A stretch of 64,000 nucleotides of DNA, taken from the NCBI RefSeq assembly GCF_036323735.1, contig NC_086021.1:159312976-159376975 (forward strand). The letters run 5' to 3'. This DNA comes from Rattus norvegicus (Eukaryota; Chordata; Mammalia; Rodentia; Muridae). A program made the position numbers and the translations under genes. Positions 24,557 to 35,319 of the stretch are shown here, one piece after another. The first letter of the stretch is position 1, and each line of letters begins with the position of its first letter. Below the pieces are notes generated by a model. It was given only the letters and a program-made list of their open reading frames with translations. It was not told the DNA's origin and did not search any database.

Positions 24557-26644
24557 TCATGAGGTATCGGTATCGGCATGAGTCTCGGAAACACTGATAG
24601 TATCCTCCACCGGGGCTCCGTTTGGACCAGCATTTGGGTCACACTGAGAAGTGTCAGCAACAGCAGGATCTTCATTCTTGTTGTATCTCCTGGTCAATCT
24701 TTCAGGGACCCACAACGGATCTTTCCGGTCCTGAGGAAACACACAAACAGACCCTCTTGCCCACGACAACACAGGATCTGGCCCATGCCATAAGCCAGTG
24801 ATCACATCTTTCCATTTCACATAACCTTTCAACATGCCTGCCCGACACTGATGTCGGTCAGCAGCAGAAAGGCCATCATCATCCAAATTTAAAAAATTAA
24901 GAGTAAAAAGGGCTAAGGATATCTGTTCCTTGGGAGTTCTGCCATGGCCTATTCCCCCTTTTTGTTTAATTATGCATTCCTTTAATGTATGATGAGCTCG
25001 CTCAACAATACCTTGTCCTTGGGGATTATAAGGCAGGCCATGGCTCAACTGCACATCCATCTGTTTACAAAAGGATTTGAAAGATTGGGCAGTGTATGCT
25101 GGGCCATTATCAGTTTTTAAGTGTTGAGGCTTTCCCCAAGCAGCTGAGGCTTCTAGGCAGTGTCCAATAACATTGCGTGCCTTTTCCCCACTCATAGGGG
25201 TAGCATGAATAACACCTGAACAAGTATCCACAGAAACATGAATGTATTTTAGAGTCCCAAATCCAGATATGTGAGTTACATCCATTTGCCAAATCTTTAA
25301 AGGCAGTAAGCTTCTGGGATTAACCCCCACACTAGGGGGATGATGGAAAGTGATACACTGTTGACATCCTAAAACTATCTGTCGAGCATCTGCTCGCGAC
25401 AGATGAAACTTCTGCTGTAAGGTTTTGGTAGGCACATGAAATTGTTGATGAAACTGTCGGGCTTGATCCAATGATGAGCTTAAGAAGATAAACTCCATTT
25501 GGGTACATCTATCCACAAGATCATTTCCCTCACTGAGAGGACCAGGCAAACCTGTATGAGCTCTAATATGTTGGACAAAAAACTTGCGACCTCTTTCCCA
25601 GATCAATTCCTGAGGTTCCCTCAGCAGCTGGCATACCGTGCTACTAATTTTAATAGGACCAGCCACTTCTAACATCTTAACTGCATAAACAACATATGAT
25701 GAATCAGAGAGCAAATTAAAGGCAAAAGAACAATTTTTAAAAACTTCCAGCACAATTTTGAGTTCAATTACTTGTGGAGAGCCGGGTTGATATTGACACA
25801 AAATTGGCTCTTGATGGTCAACCATATAGGCTCCACAGCCATTTTTGGATCCATCTGTAAAAATGTTTGGCGCCCCCTGTATAGGAACACTGGAGGTAAC
25901 CTTAGGAAAGATCACGGGATGTTCCTTAAAGAAGGATAGCAAAGGGTGTTTTGGATAATGATTATCTATCTCTCCATGGAATACACAGCGTAATATAGCC
26001 CAATCATCCACAGTGCCACACAAGATCTTCATCTGCTGACCTGTATAGGGCACTATGATCGAGGTTGGGGAAACACCAAAAAATTGTATGCACTGTTGGA
26101 TCCCATTCAGGGCTAATCCTGCAACGGCTGTTGGATAATACTCTACTGATCTAGCTGGAGAAGCTCTGGGATAAACCCAAAGCAGAGGGCCATCTTGCCA
26201 CAACAATCCTGTAGGCTGCATGTAGGTGGCTGGAATGCATAGCACAATGTCTGTACCCTCCTTCCATCGATGTAAAATTGCGCCTTGTAATCCTTTTTCA
26301 ACCTTTTTTAAAGCTTCCCTTGCTTCATCAGTCAATTGTCTAGGAGAATCCAAGGCTGAATCTCCAACCAAAGTATTATACAATGGTTTTAATTCATAAT
26401 CTGGTAATTTTAAGTAACATGTAACCCAATTAATATCTCCCAATAATTTTTGAAAATCATTAAGAGTCTTAAGATTATCTTTCCTCAATTCAACCTTCTG
26501 GGGGATAATGGTATAAGGGCTTACTTTTGCTCCTAAATAATTTACAAGATTGCCTTTTTGTACCTTTTTGGGGGCAATAAACAAACCCTTACCCTCTAAT
26601 AATTTAACTAAGTCTCCATGTCTCTGCCCAGGCTGCCCGCCCAC
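24557..26644 (-). pseudogene. pol: ERV pol fragment: RT thumb/connection, RNase H, integrase
   Basis: One uninterrupted frame of 695 codons. Residues 10-130 correspond to reverse transcriptase after the catalytic motif (GLFIAPKKVQ and the YLG block). The YxDD active site and everything before it are deleted. RNase H at about 255-380 keeps its acidic residues D264 (TDGS), E294, D314 and D375. Integrase follows: zinc site H399-x3-H403 and C427-x2-C430, catalytic D455, D512 and E548 with the canonical 35-residue spacing, then a C-terminal domain and an acidic tail. The apparent start at 26644 is GTG and arises from the deletion junction, so it is not an initiation site. In an intact relative this would be translated by frameshift from gag-pro. 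RNase H and integrase look undamaged; polymerase activity is not possible. Confidence 0.93.
24952..24972 (-). promoter_or_regulatory. Second polypurine tract within integrase (cPPT-like)
   Basis: These 21 bases are identical to 23991-24011, which contains the 3' polypurine tract. On the minus strand the tract encodes KQKGG in integrase. A central polypurine tract in integrase is known from lentiviruses; here its function is an inference. Confidence 0.55.
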
Positions 26645-26669
26645 TTCCTGCCGCTAAATTGGCAACAGC

Positions 26670-27539
26670 CTATTCATTGGCATATTCAATTAGAAAAGCT
26701 CTCCAATCTAGATACTGTCCTGGACTAAGACAGGCCCGAGCAAGGTTAGTCCAATCACTAGGAGTCATGCAAAATCTGTGTAAGGCCTCAACCTGAGCTA
26801 TGGTAAATGAGGCCGTAATGCCATATGTCCTGACTGATTCCACCAGGGACTTGATCACCTTAAAGTCTAAAGGCTCATGATACCTTTGTTGATTAGCATC
26901 CACATTAACAGGATAGGCCAGATGTAGTTCTGTGCCGACTGCCTTCCACACTTCTGGGCAGAATGTACTACCCGAAACTCTACTTCCTCCCTCTACAACA
27001 TTGCAGGGAGGAGGAGCCGAGGGGAACCACCCAGGAGGTTCCTCCGCCATTTTAGGCTTTTTCCTTTTCTTCTTCTATCTATTCCTTAGAGACTGTTTCC
27101 ACATTTGATCTATCAACTCCTGTAACTCTTCTTCTGAATCTGTTTTGTCTGTTTCCTCCTCTGTATCTGTCTTTTCTGAGTCTGTCTCCTTTGTGCTTCC
27201 CTGCTTTTCTGACCTCTCCTCTTGAAGCATTTCTAGGGCAACTTGCCCCTTCTCTATAGCTGCCTGACAACATTTTTGATCCTCAAGGCAACTACACACT
27301 AAGCACCACACTGGACGGACCCCAGGTCTTAGAATCCCCTGTTCCCAGGCAAAATCAAGGTCTTTCCCTAATTTTTCCCAACTTGCCACAGTAAGATTAC
27401 CAGAGACTGCGAACCAGGGTGCAATGGCATCGCATTCGCTCAGAAATCTCTCTATGGTGCTCCTTTTTATTTTTAGTTTCTTTCGCTCAAACAGCTCTTG
27501 AAGAGCCAGAAAAATTGGACGAGACTGTGAGGTCCCCAT
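26670..27539 (-). pseudogene. gag: ERV gag: matrix and N-terminal capsid, with in-frame stops
   Basis: Starts with ATG at 27539 in a matrix-type domain (MGTSQSRP, glycine 2 fits N-myristoylation; WEKLGKDLDFAWEQG follows). A strongly acidic Ser/Glu/Thr-rich stretch lies at residues 105-145. A TAG at 27077-27075 interrupts the frame; the same frame resumes and contains a lysine-rich run, FPSAPPP (a PSAP late-domain-like motif near 27020) and the N-terminal half of a betaretroviral capsid (FKVIKSLVESVRTYG, then SPGQYLDWRAFL). A second TAG at 26672-26670 ends it. The C-terminal capsid, nucleocapsid zinc knuckles and protease are missing because of the deletion that joins to pol. Gag would form the particle core; this copy can give at most a matrix fragment of 154 residues. 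Confidence 0.9.
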
Positions 27540-27795
27540 GACAAAAACTTTCTATGCTGCTACAGCTAAATTCACCGCGCGTCTTGCTACTTTTGGTTCG
27601 CTGCTGCCGCGAACTTTACTTTCAGTTCGCAGCTACCTCGAACTTTACTTTCAGTTCGCTGCTATCACGAACTTTACTTGCTCACTACCCTGAGACTTTA
27701 TAGCCGCTTATTTCCTGTGGTCCCTATGGTCCCACCTTACCTTGGGAATTTTCCAGCACTGCCCTGACTGCAAGAAGTTCTGATCTCAGGAGGTC
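27540..27795 (-). promoter_or_regulatory. ERV 5' leader with three 29-bp tandem repeats
   Basis: Non-coding leader between primer site and gag. Three head-to-tail 29-bp units at 27597-27625, 27626-27654 and 27655-27683 share the core TTCGC...CGAACTTTACTT and differ by a few bases. Packaging and dimerisation signals normally lie in this region; a role for the repeats is not shown. Confidence 0.8.
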
Positions 27796-27811
27796 CCCGT
27801 ACGGGCCACCA
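27796..27811 (-). promoter_or_regulatory. ERV primer binding site, fits tRNA-Ile
   Basis: Two bases after the 5' LTR end, the minus strand reads TGGTGGCCCGTACGGGGA (covering 27794-27811). This is complementary to a tRNA 3' end of the form UCCCCGUACGGGCCA-CCA, which I recall as isoleucine tRNA (AAU anticodon). The TGG start and 18-nt length are as expected. The tRNA identity is from memory and should be confirmed. Confidence 0.68.
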
Positions 27812-27813
27812 CT

Positions 27814-28122
27814 TGCCGCACCCAACCTCGACCAGCAAGAAAGACACGACCAGAGGAGATCTTCTTCAAGCAGTTTACTCAGGAACCTCAATATAATCTT
27901 CTGACCCCGGGAGCCCCCGCACCACACTTAAATAGCTAGCGCTGGCCAATCCTAGCAAGCCACGTGGGTCATGCAGATAGGCTGTCACTATTCGGAAGCT
28001 AGCAGGCCAGGCAGGCATAGCCAAATAAGGACTTGTTTACTACAAGGAGCGCTCACCCTCGGGAGGGTGGAAGGCGGAAACCAGAGCCATCTTTGAGGCG
28101 CGGCACATCGCAGCTCCCTACA
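27814..28122 (-). repeat. ERV 5' LTR, 309 bp
   Basis: Minus strand starts TGTAGGGAGCTGCGATG and ends GGGTGCGGCA. TATTTAAG (complement at 27927-27934) is the likely TATA box, with an inverted CCAAT box about 12 bases upstream of it in the LTR sense. AGTAAA (complement at 27874-27879) is the likely polyadenylation signal. Aligned to the 3' LTR it shows 12 substitutions and two 1-bp indels. Confidence 0.95.
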
Positions 28123-28215
28123 AATATGTATACACACATGTATGTACATATAATATTTATTTTTATATACACATATTTATTTATATATAAATACACATAT
28201 TTATATATAGACTGT
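28123..28215. repeat. ERV right target duplication and AT-rich (TA/CA)n tract
   Basis: AATATG at 28123-28128 matches the left duplication. It is followed by an irregular TA/CA-rich stretch to about 28210. Confidence 0.85.
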
Positions 28216-28860
28216 GGCAGCATGCACAGGTTTGAGCTGAATGAGATTCCAGAGGTGAGAAAAGTGGACCCAAACCTCCATTCCTAACTCAGAAACTATC
28301 TCCAGTTCATAAAAATTTACATAGGAAAAATTAGTTCTCTCTAAAGGAGTCTTTGTGGGTTTACAAAACACACTTAAGAGCAGACCCCCATGCCCTGAAG
28401 TAGATAACTGATGCAAAATGAACTCAGAGACATTTTGGAAGGACTTTTTTGTTTCTTTCCTTGCTTGTTTGTTTCCTGGTGCTTTGTTTTGCCCCGTACC
28501 CTCACCCCCCTTACAGGAATTTTGCTACATACTCTTTTTTGTGGTTTTGTGGGATATTTTTCTGTGCATGTGAATGTGTGTGTCTCTGTGTCTATATATA
28601 TTTCTTGGGCTTTTTCTTTGGCTTTAGTTTTGCCCCTTTGTTTGCTTTTTTCTTATTGTGATTTGTTTTCATTTTGTCTTATTTTTGGTCATTATCATTT
28701 TATTTCTTTTTAAGATGCCTGATTCTTTTCTGTTGAAGAAGAGATGGTAGTGGACTTGGGAGGGTGGGAATATATAGAGAATCTGGGAAGAATTGGAGGA
28801 CGTTGAACCATAATCAGAAAATTATGTATAAAAAATCTATTGTCAATTTTGTTTAAATCC
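28216..28860 (+). mobile_element. Old L1 3' UTR, second type
   Basis: Features of an old murid L1 3' end: 'gatgcaaaatgaactcagag', a T-rich block (28440-28720), 'gaagagatggtagtggactt', 'aatcagaaaattatgtat' and an A-rich close. The small plus-strand frames here are not genes. Confidence 0.7.
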
Positions 28861-30090
28861 CATACTCATACTAATTTGATCTTGGCCCTGTACTTTATTT
28901 AGGATTATAAATGCTGCAGGTCAATATCTCAAATGTTTGAGTAATGATTTTCATAGGCAACTACAGAGGACTTTTAGAAAGGTCATCCTGTGCAAGCGTA
29001 AGACTCAACTGTGTGCTGCCTACAAGAAAGACACATTTATCTAGGTGTCTGGACTAGACTTTCAGTCTTACACTCACATCTATCTTCCATAAAGCTGTGG
29101 TTATTTCTGTGTAAAGGGGAAGAAAGATGACCAGACATTAGAGTTTTAATTCCTAATCACCTTTTACACTTCTGCCTTACAGTCAAGACAGAACTGCTGG
29201 AGAATATCAACTTCTGACTGAGGAGGGAATGTAGAACTTACTCTTTTAAGGTCTCTACCTGTCACCTACCTGACCAATTTCTTTCTCTTAGTATCAGCAA
29301 AATCAATTTGATATCAATATAGCCCTTCTTGCTCCATCATTCTTTGCCTAGTGTCTATGTTGTAAACCAAATGTTAAAGCAATAGAAGTCTTTTTATAGA
29401 AGCTCTCTTTCTGCCAGGTAGGATTTTATACTTGTTCAGTCTGACAGCCTTTCACCTGATGTTTTTAGTCTTCATATTGCATCATCACTGATATAATTGA
29501 TCATCATAAAAAAGAGTAGGAAAGGGAGGGATAAAATCTGCCAGAACTGAAAATCTGCATGTAAAATTTGACTATCCTAAATATAACTTTCAATAGGGTA
29601 CTGCTGAGTGGAAGTTGGGCTGATAATATGAACTTTGATGAATAAGTTATTCCATGTGCTGTATATAATGTGAGTGGTGCCAGAAAAATAAGATGTGGGA
29701 GAGGTCACTGTGCAAAATGAAGGTCAGTTCACTGGTGTGGCCAACTGCTCTGAGATGTGAGTATTCTCTGGACTTCCTAAAGACTCCTGACTCTTGAGTT
29801 CACCAGACTGACAACAGGTGACTAAAATAAACACAAGGTATATGTGTATGACTCCTTCATACTTGGTTATGTTTGCTTGACATAGAATGGCACCAGGAAT
29901 AGCCTGAATGTGAGGGGAGACATGTTTTAGTAAACTGTAATATCTATAATCTACTTGCATCTTGGGGTAGTAAATACTAGAATGGGCCTGACAGTAGTAA
30001 AATGTATATTATGTGGTGAGGATATACACTTTCTTTACTTGTTATATATTTGGGCTACATGGCTGATCTGCAAGTATGTTCTAAGTATCT
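28861..30090. other. Unassigned intergenic sequence
   Basis: No gene or recognisable mobile element found. A 78-codon minus frame at 29960-29724 has no family resemblance. Confidence 0.3.
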
Positions 30091-30094
30091 CATT

Positions 30095-30260
30095 TATGAG
30101 CCTGACAATCAGCTTAGTGGTAAAGGTACTTGGCACTCAACCTCATGACATGAATTTGATCATTTGAATCCATGTAAAGGTGGAAAGAAAAACTAACTCC
30201 ACAAAATTATCCTTTGATTTCAGGTATGTGTCATGGACCATGCTCACTGTGTAATGTACT
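30095..30260 (+). mobile_element. B3/B2-related SINE, old
   Basis: 'cagcttagtggtaaaggtac', 'atttgatcatttgaatcca', 'gtggaaagaaaaactaactc' and 'aattatcctttgatttc' follow the order of a murine B3-type SINE on the plus strand. The tail leads into CA/AG-rich repeats. Confidence 0.65.
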
Positions 30261-30315
30261 TTATAATCACACACACATTATACACAACTAACCGCGCATA
30301 TATTTACACACCCCC

Positions 30316-30321
<6 letters not shown>

Positions 30322-30365
<44 letters not shown>
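30322..30365. repeat. (AG)n microsatellite
   Basis: About 22 perfect AG units after a CCCCCCACAC stretch. Confidence 0.97.
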
Positions 30366-30368
<3 letters not shown>

Positions 30369-30493
30369 TACTAGTTATTTTCTTTTTGATGGCTTCCCAG
30401 ACAAAAGCACCTGCTTCTAATCATTATGACCTTAGTTCATATTGACTCCCACAAATTGTTCTTCCACACACAATCTGTGTTTCATATGTCCCA

Positions 30494-30516
30494 ACACACA
30501 CACACACACACACACA
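30494..30516. repeat. (CA)n microsatellite
   Basis: About eleven CA units. Confidence 0.95.
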
Positions 30517-31238
30517 ATGCAATTTAAAATTATAAATACATAAGGAAATGAATAACAAAACTAAAACTAAACAAAATGAAAGATATTATCATGTGACATA
30601 CTTCCAATCTATATGTGGGTCACTGGTCAGCAGCACTGGTCACCTGACATCAGATGGCATGATTTCTCCTCTGGTGCATCTCTGTGAACAAATTTGATTG
30701 TGAAAAAGAACCTTTTATGTGTCTACTTCACTGTATACATTTCACATGGGGATGCAATACAGTTACTTACAGACAGCTGAGTCTTCCTGATTTAGTGCTT
30801 GTGATTTATGGAAGCACTGTGGTCAGGCTATGGTTCATTCTTACATGAGGAACATCCTGTGTGATCAGTCTCCCCTTTGGCCTTTGGGTTATGAATCTGT
30901 TGATCCCATCTAATGACAATGCACACTCCCTCGGTGAGCATCACACATTTTCCTAAAAGTTTTTCAGATGTTCTGTCTCAAACCCTCAGTTGGTCTCTCA
31001 TACATCTGTATTTTTTGGTAATCTGACAAATGCCTAAGGTGGCCTCTGTAGAATCACAGGTGCTTGGTTATGGAGAAATGCCTCAGGAATTAGGAACATT
31101 GGCTGTTCTTGCAGATTAGGAGTCAATATCTAGCACATGCATATAGATCGTAACCACCTATGTCAGGTACACTGGATGCACTGTCCTTTTCTAGCCTTGA
31201 AGGCACAGGTACTCAAGGCAGCACATGTTTCAACATGG

Positions 31239-31240
<2 letters not shown>
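30517..31240. other. Unassigned intergenic sequence
   Basis: Nothing recognised apart from non-descript AT-rich sequence. Confidence 0.3.

Positions 31241-31242
<2 letters not shown>

Positions 31243-31281
<39 letters not shown>
31243..31281. repeat. (CA)n microsatellite
   Basis: About 19 perfect CA units. Confidence 0.97.
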
Positions 31282-31284
<3 letters not shown>

Positions 31285-31512
31285 GCTAAATCTTAAAAAA
31301 AACTCTAGCATTCATTCTGTTCAGTTACTGTCTTCTGTTGAGTTCTGTAGTGTGGTCCTTGTCTGCACTAATTTGACCAGCTTCTTAGTTTTATAATTCA
31401 GTTCTGGAAATGTTGTAGAATGCTGCAGTTCCTTTTTCTTGCGTGGTCGACTTGGAAACTTACCTGATATATCTCCTAAAGTCCTGTGTCTAGAGAATTT
31501 TCTTTAATCGTT

Positions 31513-31700
31513 TCCTTCCTTCCTTCCTTCCTTCCTTCCTTCCTTCCTTCCTTTTCCTTTCCTTTTCCTTCTTTCTTTCCTTCTTTCTTTCCTTCTTTCT
31601 TTCTTTCATTTCATTCTTTCTTTCTCTCTTTCTCTTGTTCTTTCTTTCTTTCTTTCTTTCATTTCATTCTTTCTCTTGTTCTTTCTTTCTTTCTTTTCTT
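31513..31700. repeat. (TTCC)n / (TTTC)n pyrimidine tract
   Basis: About ten TTCC units followed by mixed TTTC, CTTT and TTTCA units: a nearly uninterrupted 190-bp pyrimidine strand. Confidence 0.97.
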
Positions 31701-31739
31701 GTGATTGACAAAGGGTGAACATACATAGGAAAAATTGAT

Positions 31740-31830
31740 ATAGGATTTGGTATAAAATACAAACTGGACTCAAACATATGATCTTCTTCCTCTTTCTAAT
31801 TACTGGAATTACAGATGTGTGACTCCAGGC
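31740..31830 (-). mobile_element. B1-like SINE fragment
   Basis: 'tggactcaaacatatgatc' and 'attactggaattacagatgt' are the complement of the B1/Alu right part. Degraded. Confidence 0.6.
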
Positions 31831-31989
31831 TGAGTCCTTTAAAATGCACTGTATTAGGTGCTTTTCCTTTCAATGAGGTGGGATGGGAATGGAACTTAAG
31901 TCTCTTGTAGAAGCAGACACAACATAGATTGCTATTCACCACACAGGGAGAGTAGGACAGAAAAAAGTACAAAGAGCAGCAAAGTCGAA

Positions 31990-32560
31990 CTTGGTAAACC
32001 ATGAGTTTCATTGGGGTTACTTATAGAATTATGGGTGAGAGGTTATTTACAGAAGCTGAAATGACTCAAAGACAGAGGCATTAGCAAAGTCCACCAAACA
32101 CAAGTGACATCTCACACAACCTGGGAACCTTATAACCTACAGTCTCCTCAACAGGTTGGAGAGCATTCTTTAGGGGTAGCTTGGTTGGTTGGAGGTTGCC
32201 CTTTCAAGTGACTCAGTTGGTCTATACATCTTCTAGGCACATTGGCTGCTTTCTGCTTCTAGGCAGCTCGTCTGGTTTGTCTCCTTTGCAGCTGGCTTTG
32301 TCTAAGAGTCTTCACTGCAGCTCTGCTTCTCTGAAGAAACTCTCTGCAGCAATTATTTTACTCTTGAAAGGGGTGCCCTCATGAATATACTCAGCTTCAG
32401 GGACTTTCTGAAGCTACTTTGTGCTGGTTACCTTCTGGCTAAGGAGCTTTCCTGTAGGGTGTAATGGTTCAAACTCCCAGGAAACAGCTCCACAGCTTTC
32501 CACCCCCATCTTGCAGCTCTTACATTCTTCCTTCCACCTCTTCTGTAATGGTCCCAGAGC
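31990..32560. repeat. Probable rodent LTR-like interspersed repeat
   Basis: Blocks such as 'gaggttatttacagaagctgaaatgact', 'gctcctcaacagg'-like and repeated 'gcagctctgcttctctgaag' resemble a medium-frequency rodent repeat I have seen in many loci, but I cannot give its family name or exact ends. No coding content. Confidence 0.4.
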
Positions 32561-34202
32561 CTTGGAAGGGTGACTTACATATCTGTTGCGTCTAAGAATT
32601 AGGGGTGACTTACTTATCTTACATATCTGCTATGTCTAAGAATTAGGCCATAGTACCACAACAACAGTCACTTATTTGTTCACAAGAACTGCAGTGGTGG
32701 TTATGAGTTGATGCTGAGAGCTTCTATGATGTATGACATAAAAACAAGCTTATTTAAAAGGAATTTTGACAGGCACATATAATCCATCTAATAAAGTGAT
32801 AGAAGTTGCCTCCCTGTTGTGACCACCCCATCCAGAGGTTTTTGTTCAGGCCTACAGTATCAGATATGAACTCCCTCCTATGGAGTGGGCCTTAAATTCA
32901 ATCAGAAAGCTGTTAGTCTTACCTGTAACAGCCTTGTCACTACTACATGAGAGGAGCATTCCCCTCATCTCTGTCTGCAATGTCAGTATGTTAGGAATCA
33001 TGGTCCACAGATAAGCAGGAATGTGGGTGACAGTTCTCTACCAGCAACACGCATGCTGTCCTCTGACACTATGAAATGGACCAGCAGGGTGGGAGTCCCA
33101 TCTTAATCCCAGCCAGTGTGTCCTATATGGTGATGGTCAGGTCAAAGCAATGTCTTCAGCAAAGTCTTACTCCCTAGTTCTGGCATAAATCCAACAAGTG
33201 TAGCAAAGAATTTTATGGTTTGTGGGACCTCTAGGGTTTCCATAGCCATCAACTCTCTGGTAAGTAGCCAATTCCTGCAATGGGATTTTCATTTAGTTAC
33301 CATGAGCCTTCTGGGAGTATCATTTTTCACACAAGTAAGGTCCCTTTGGTACTTTTTCCTGTCAAGTAACATAGCCTGGTAGGACTGTATTGTTCCTGGG
33401 TGTCTCTCCAATGTCTTGTCAACTCTGCAAAACACTCAATCCTCAGCATTGTGTCATCCATGGACCAAAACATTTTCCAGAGGGTGGACAATACAAAGCA
33501 ATGTCTGTCCCATATCAAATAGTGGGATTACAAAGATGACCCAGTTGAAGCACTCAAACTGTCTGTTTCATCTGTTCTACACAAGTGTCAGGTGACCCCA
33601 CAAGTTCACAATTAAGAAGATACTAAAATTGAACATAAGCAATATCAAATACAGTATGGAAGATTTCATCTGTTTTGTCAGTATCAACTCCACAGTTCAA
33701 GGTGGATACAAAACATGGAGAAAAACTGCTAACTTCATTAGCTCCTGTAACTCTCAGTGATTTCCTTTGAGCTGTTATGTTTCTGTATCTCGGAGCTCCT
33801 CCCTGGAGTCTTCAGACATTTCTCCATCCACAATCAACTCAGTCGGTGTGACTTAATGTGATTAGACCTACTCAGGACTAATGGGACATGTGGCCTTGCT
33901 CTTGCCTTCTGCACCCACTAGATTCCTAGGTCTGAAGGGTGCAGGATTGGCACTGTAGCTCTTACTATTGCTTTAGCTTCTCCATTGAACAAATTTGACT
34001 ATTTGTGGGTCCATAGCATGAACTTTTGTTAAAAATACATATACTCTGCTTAGTCTTCAGGAATAATCACCTACCTACCTCTGGTTTGATCATCTCCACC
34101 TGAACTATTTTATCACAGACGCCATCTGCCAACTCCTCCTGCTTTAAAGCATTCAAGAAGCCCTTTAGCTTTTAACTGGGCACTTTCAGCAGTGTTTTTC
34201 TT
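32561..34202. other. Unassigned sequence left of the inverted repeat
   Basis: No gene recognised. Short minus-strand frames (for example 33518-33327) are isolated and have no clear relatives. Confidence 0.3.
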
Positions 34203-34334
34203 AAGAACTCTAGCTTGACACAAATGATTCCAGGTTTGTCTCTGAATCACTTAGACATACCTCGTCCTCTGCGTTACCATACCCTTAGCTCCTCTAGAGT
34301 GCCTTCCCATTTTACAGATATTCTTTCCTTGATG
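34203..34334 (+). repeat. Left arm of a perfect 132-bp inverted repeat
   Basis: The reverse complement of this segment is identical, base for base, to 35320-35451. Homology stops sharply at both ends of the arm. Confidence 0.97.
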
Positions 34335-35319
34335 TTCCAAGTCCTGAGATCTACAAAAGCCTTTTCTACTGTACAAAGTTATTGCCACTGAAACTGTTTA
34401 TTAAAATTTTAAAAGTTCCTTCCTAATGTCAATTTTTTTTGGATCAAACTTTTGTTAAACTCCTCATATGAATGCTTTTCTATCTGTCCTGGTGAACTGG
34501 GGTTCAAATATACTGTGTCTTATTCTGAGGTCCCTCAATACCTCCTGTCCCTCCTCTTTTGATCTTCTAGCCCCTGACACTTATGAGGACTTCAGATGGA
34601 GTTAACCAAGTATTACTACTGGCTTTCATATGCCAATCTCTTAGGGATTTATTTCCCTCATACTGTCTCAAGTCATGTATTCTTTCTCTTAAGGAAGGAT
34701 GGAAAGTTACATTACTCAGTTTTCCTCCTTCCACAGCTACCCGCCTGATTCCATTTGATTTTTTTTCTTGTACCAAAGCCCCTTGAGCTAGGTTGCACCA
34801 AGCTCTTTTATTCTTTGTTAAAAAACTTTCCCTGATTCCTGAAGTTTAAGTGCTGAATATGTGCTGATGACCCCAAGTTCTTGTACGGGACCAATGGTAA
34901 GGCCCCTACTGCCTGTTGGATTACAGATTTTTCTCTCCTTTCCCACTAAAATTTGGACTCGAATAGCATATTCTATTTCCCTAATTACCTTTCTTTCATC
35001 TGTTATTTTCCTCAATTTGTTGGCCAGACCACAGGCTTAGATGGGGAGGATGCTAGGCACATCTCCCTTTTCCTATTTCAATAGATGCTTTATACAAATG
35101 ACCATCATGATCACATCAGATGGCTGAGCCACAGTGTTTCTCATACTAAATAACTATCCCTAGAGGTGTCCAGGGTCACGCAGTATGAAGGTTTTTCTAC
35201 TGACATTCTGAATCTTATAGTTCTCCTATATATTTTGGTTATTTCCCAATTTCTATTCTAATTGATGGAGAACCCAAAAGTTAAATGGCAGATTTTCTTC
35301 AGAATTTCAATTTTCATTT
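34335..35319. other. 985-bp spacer between inverted arms
   Basis: No gene recognised. Minus-strand frames at 34776-34567 and 35015-34818 lack family resemblance; the region may be an old retroviral fragment but I cannot support that. Confidence 0.35.

Larger units (their letters stand above)
23681..28122 (-). mobile_element. Defective class II endogenous retrovirus (ERVK, betaretrovirus/IAP-like)
   Basis: A complete but internally deleted provirus of 4442 bp. Order on the minus strand: 5' LTR (28122-27814), primer binding site, leader with tandem repeats, gag (matrix and part of capsid), a deletion joining capsid to the middle of reverse transcriptase, RNase H and integrase, env transmembrane remnant, polypurine tract, 3' LTR (23989-23681). 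The 6-bp duplication AATATG flanks it at 23675-23680 and 28123-28128, the usual size for this class. A full-length relative would be around 8 kb, so nearly half is missing, including the polymerase catalytic motif and most of env. Matrix and capsid style, the tRNA-adjacent start and LTR layout fit ERVK; IAP-like is my closest guess, the named family is not established. Confidence 0.93.

Noticed and set aside
27597..27683. Short equal-length tandem repeats, CRISPR-like at first sight
   Set aside because: The 29-bp units are directly adjacent without spacers and lie in a retroviral leader of a mammalian genome.
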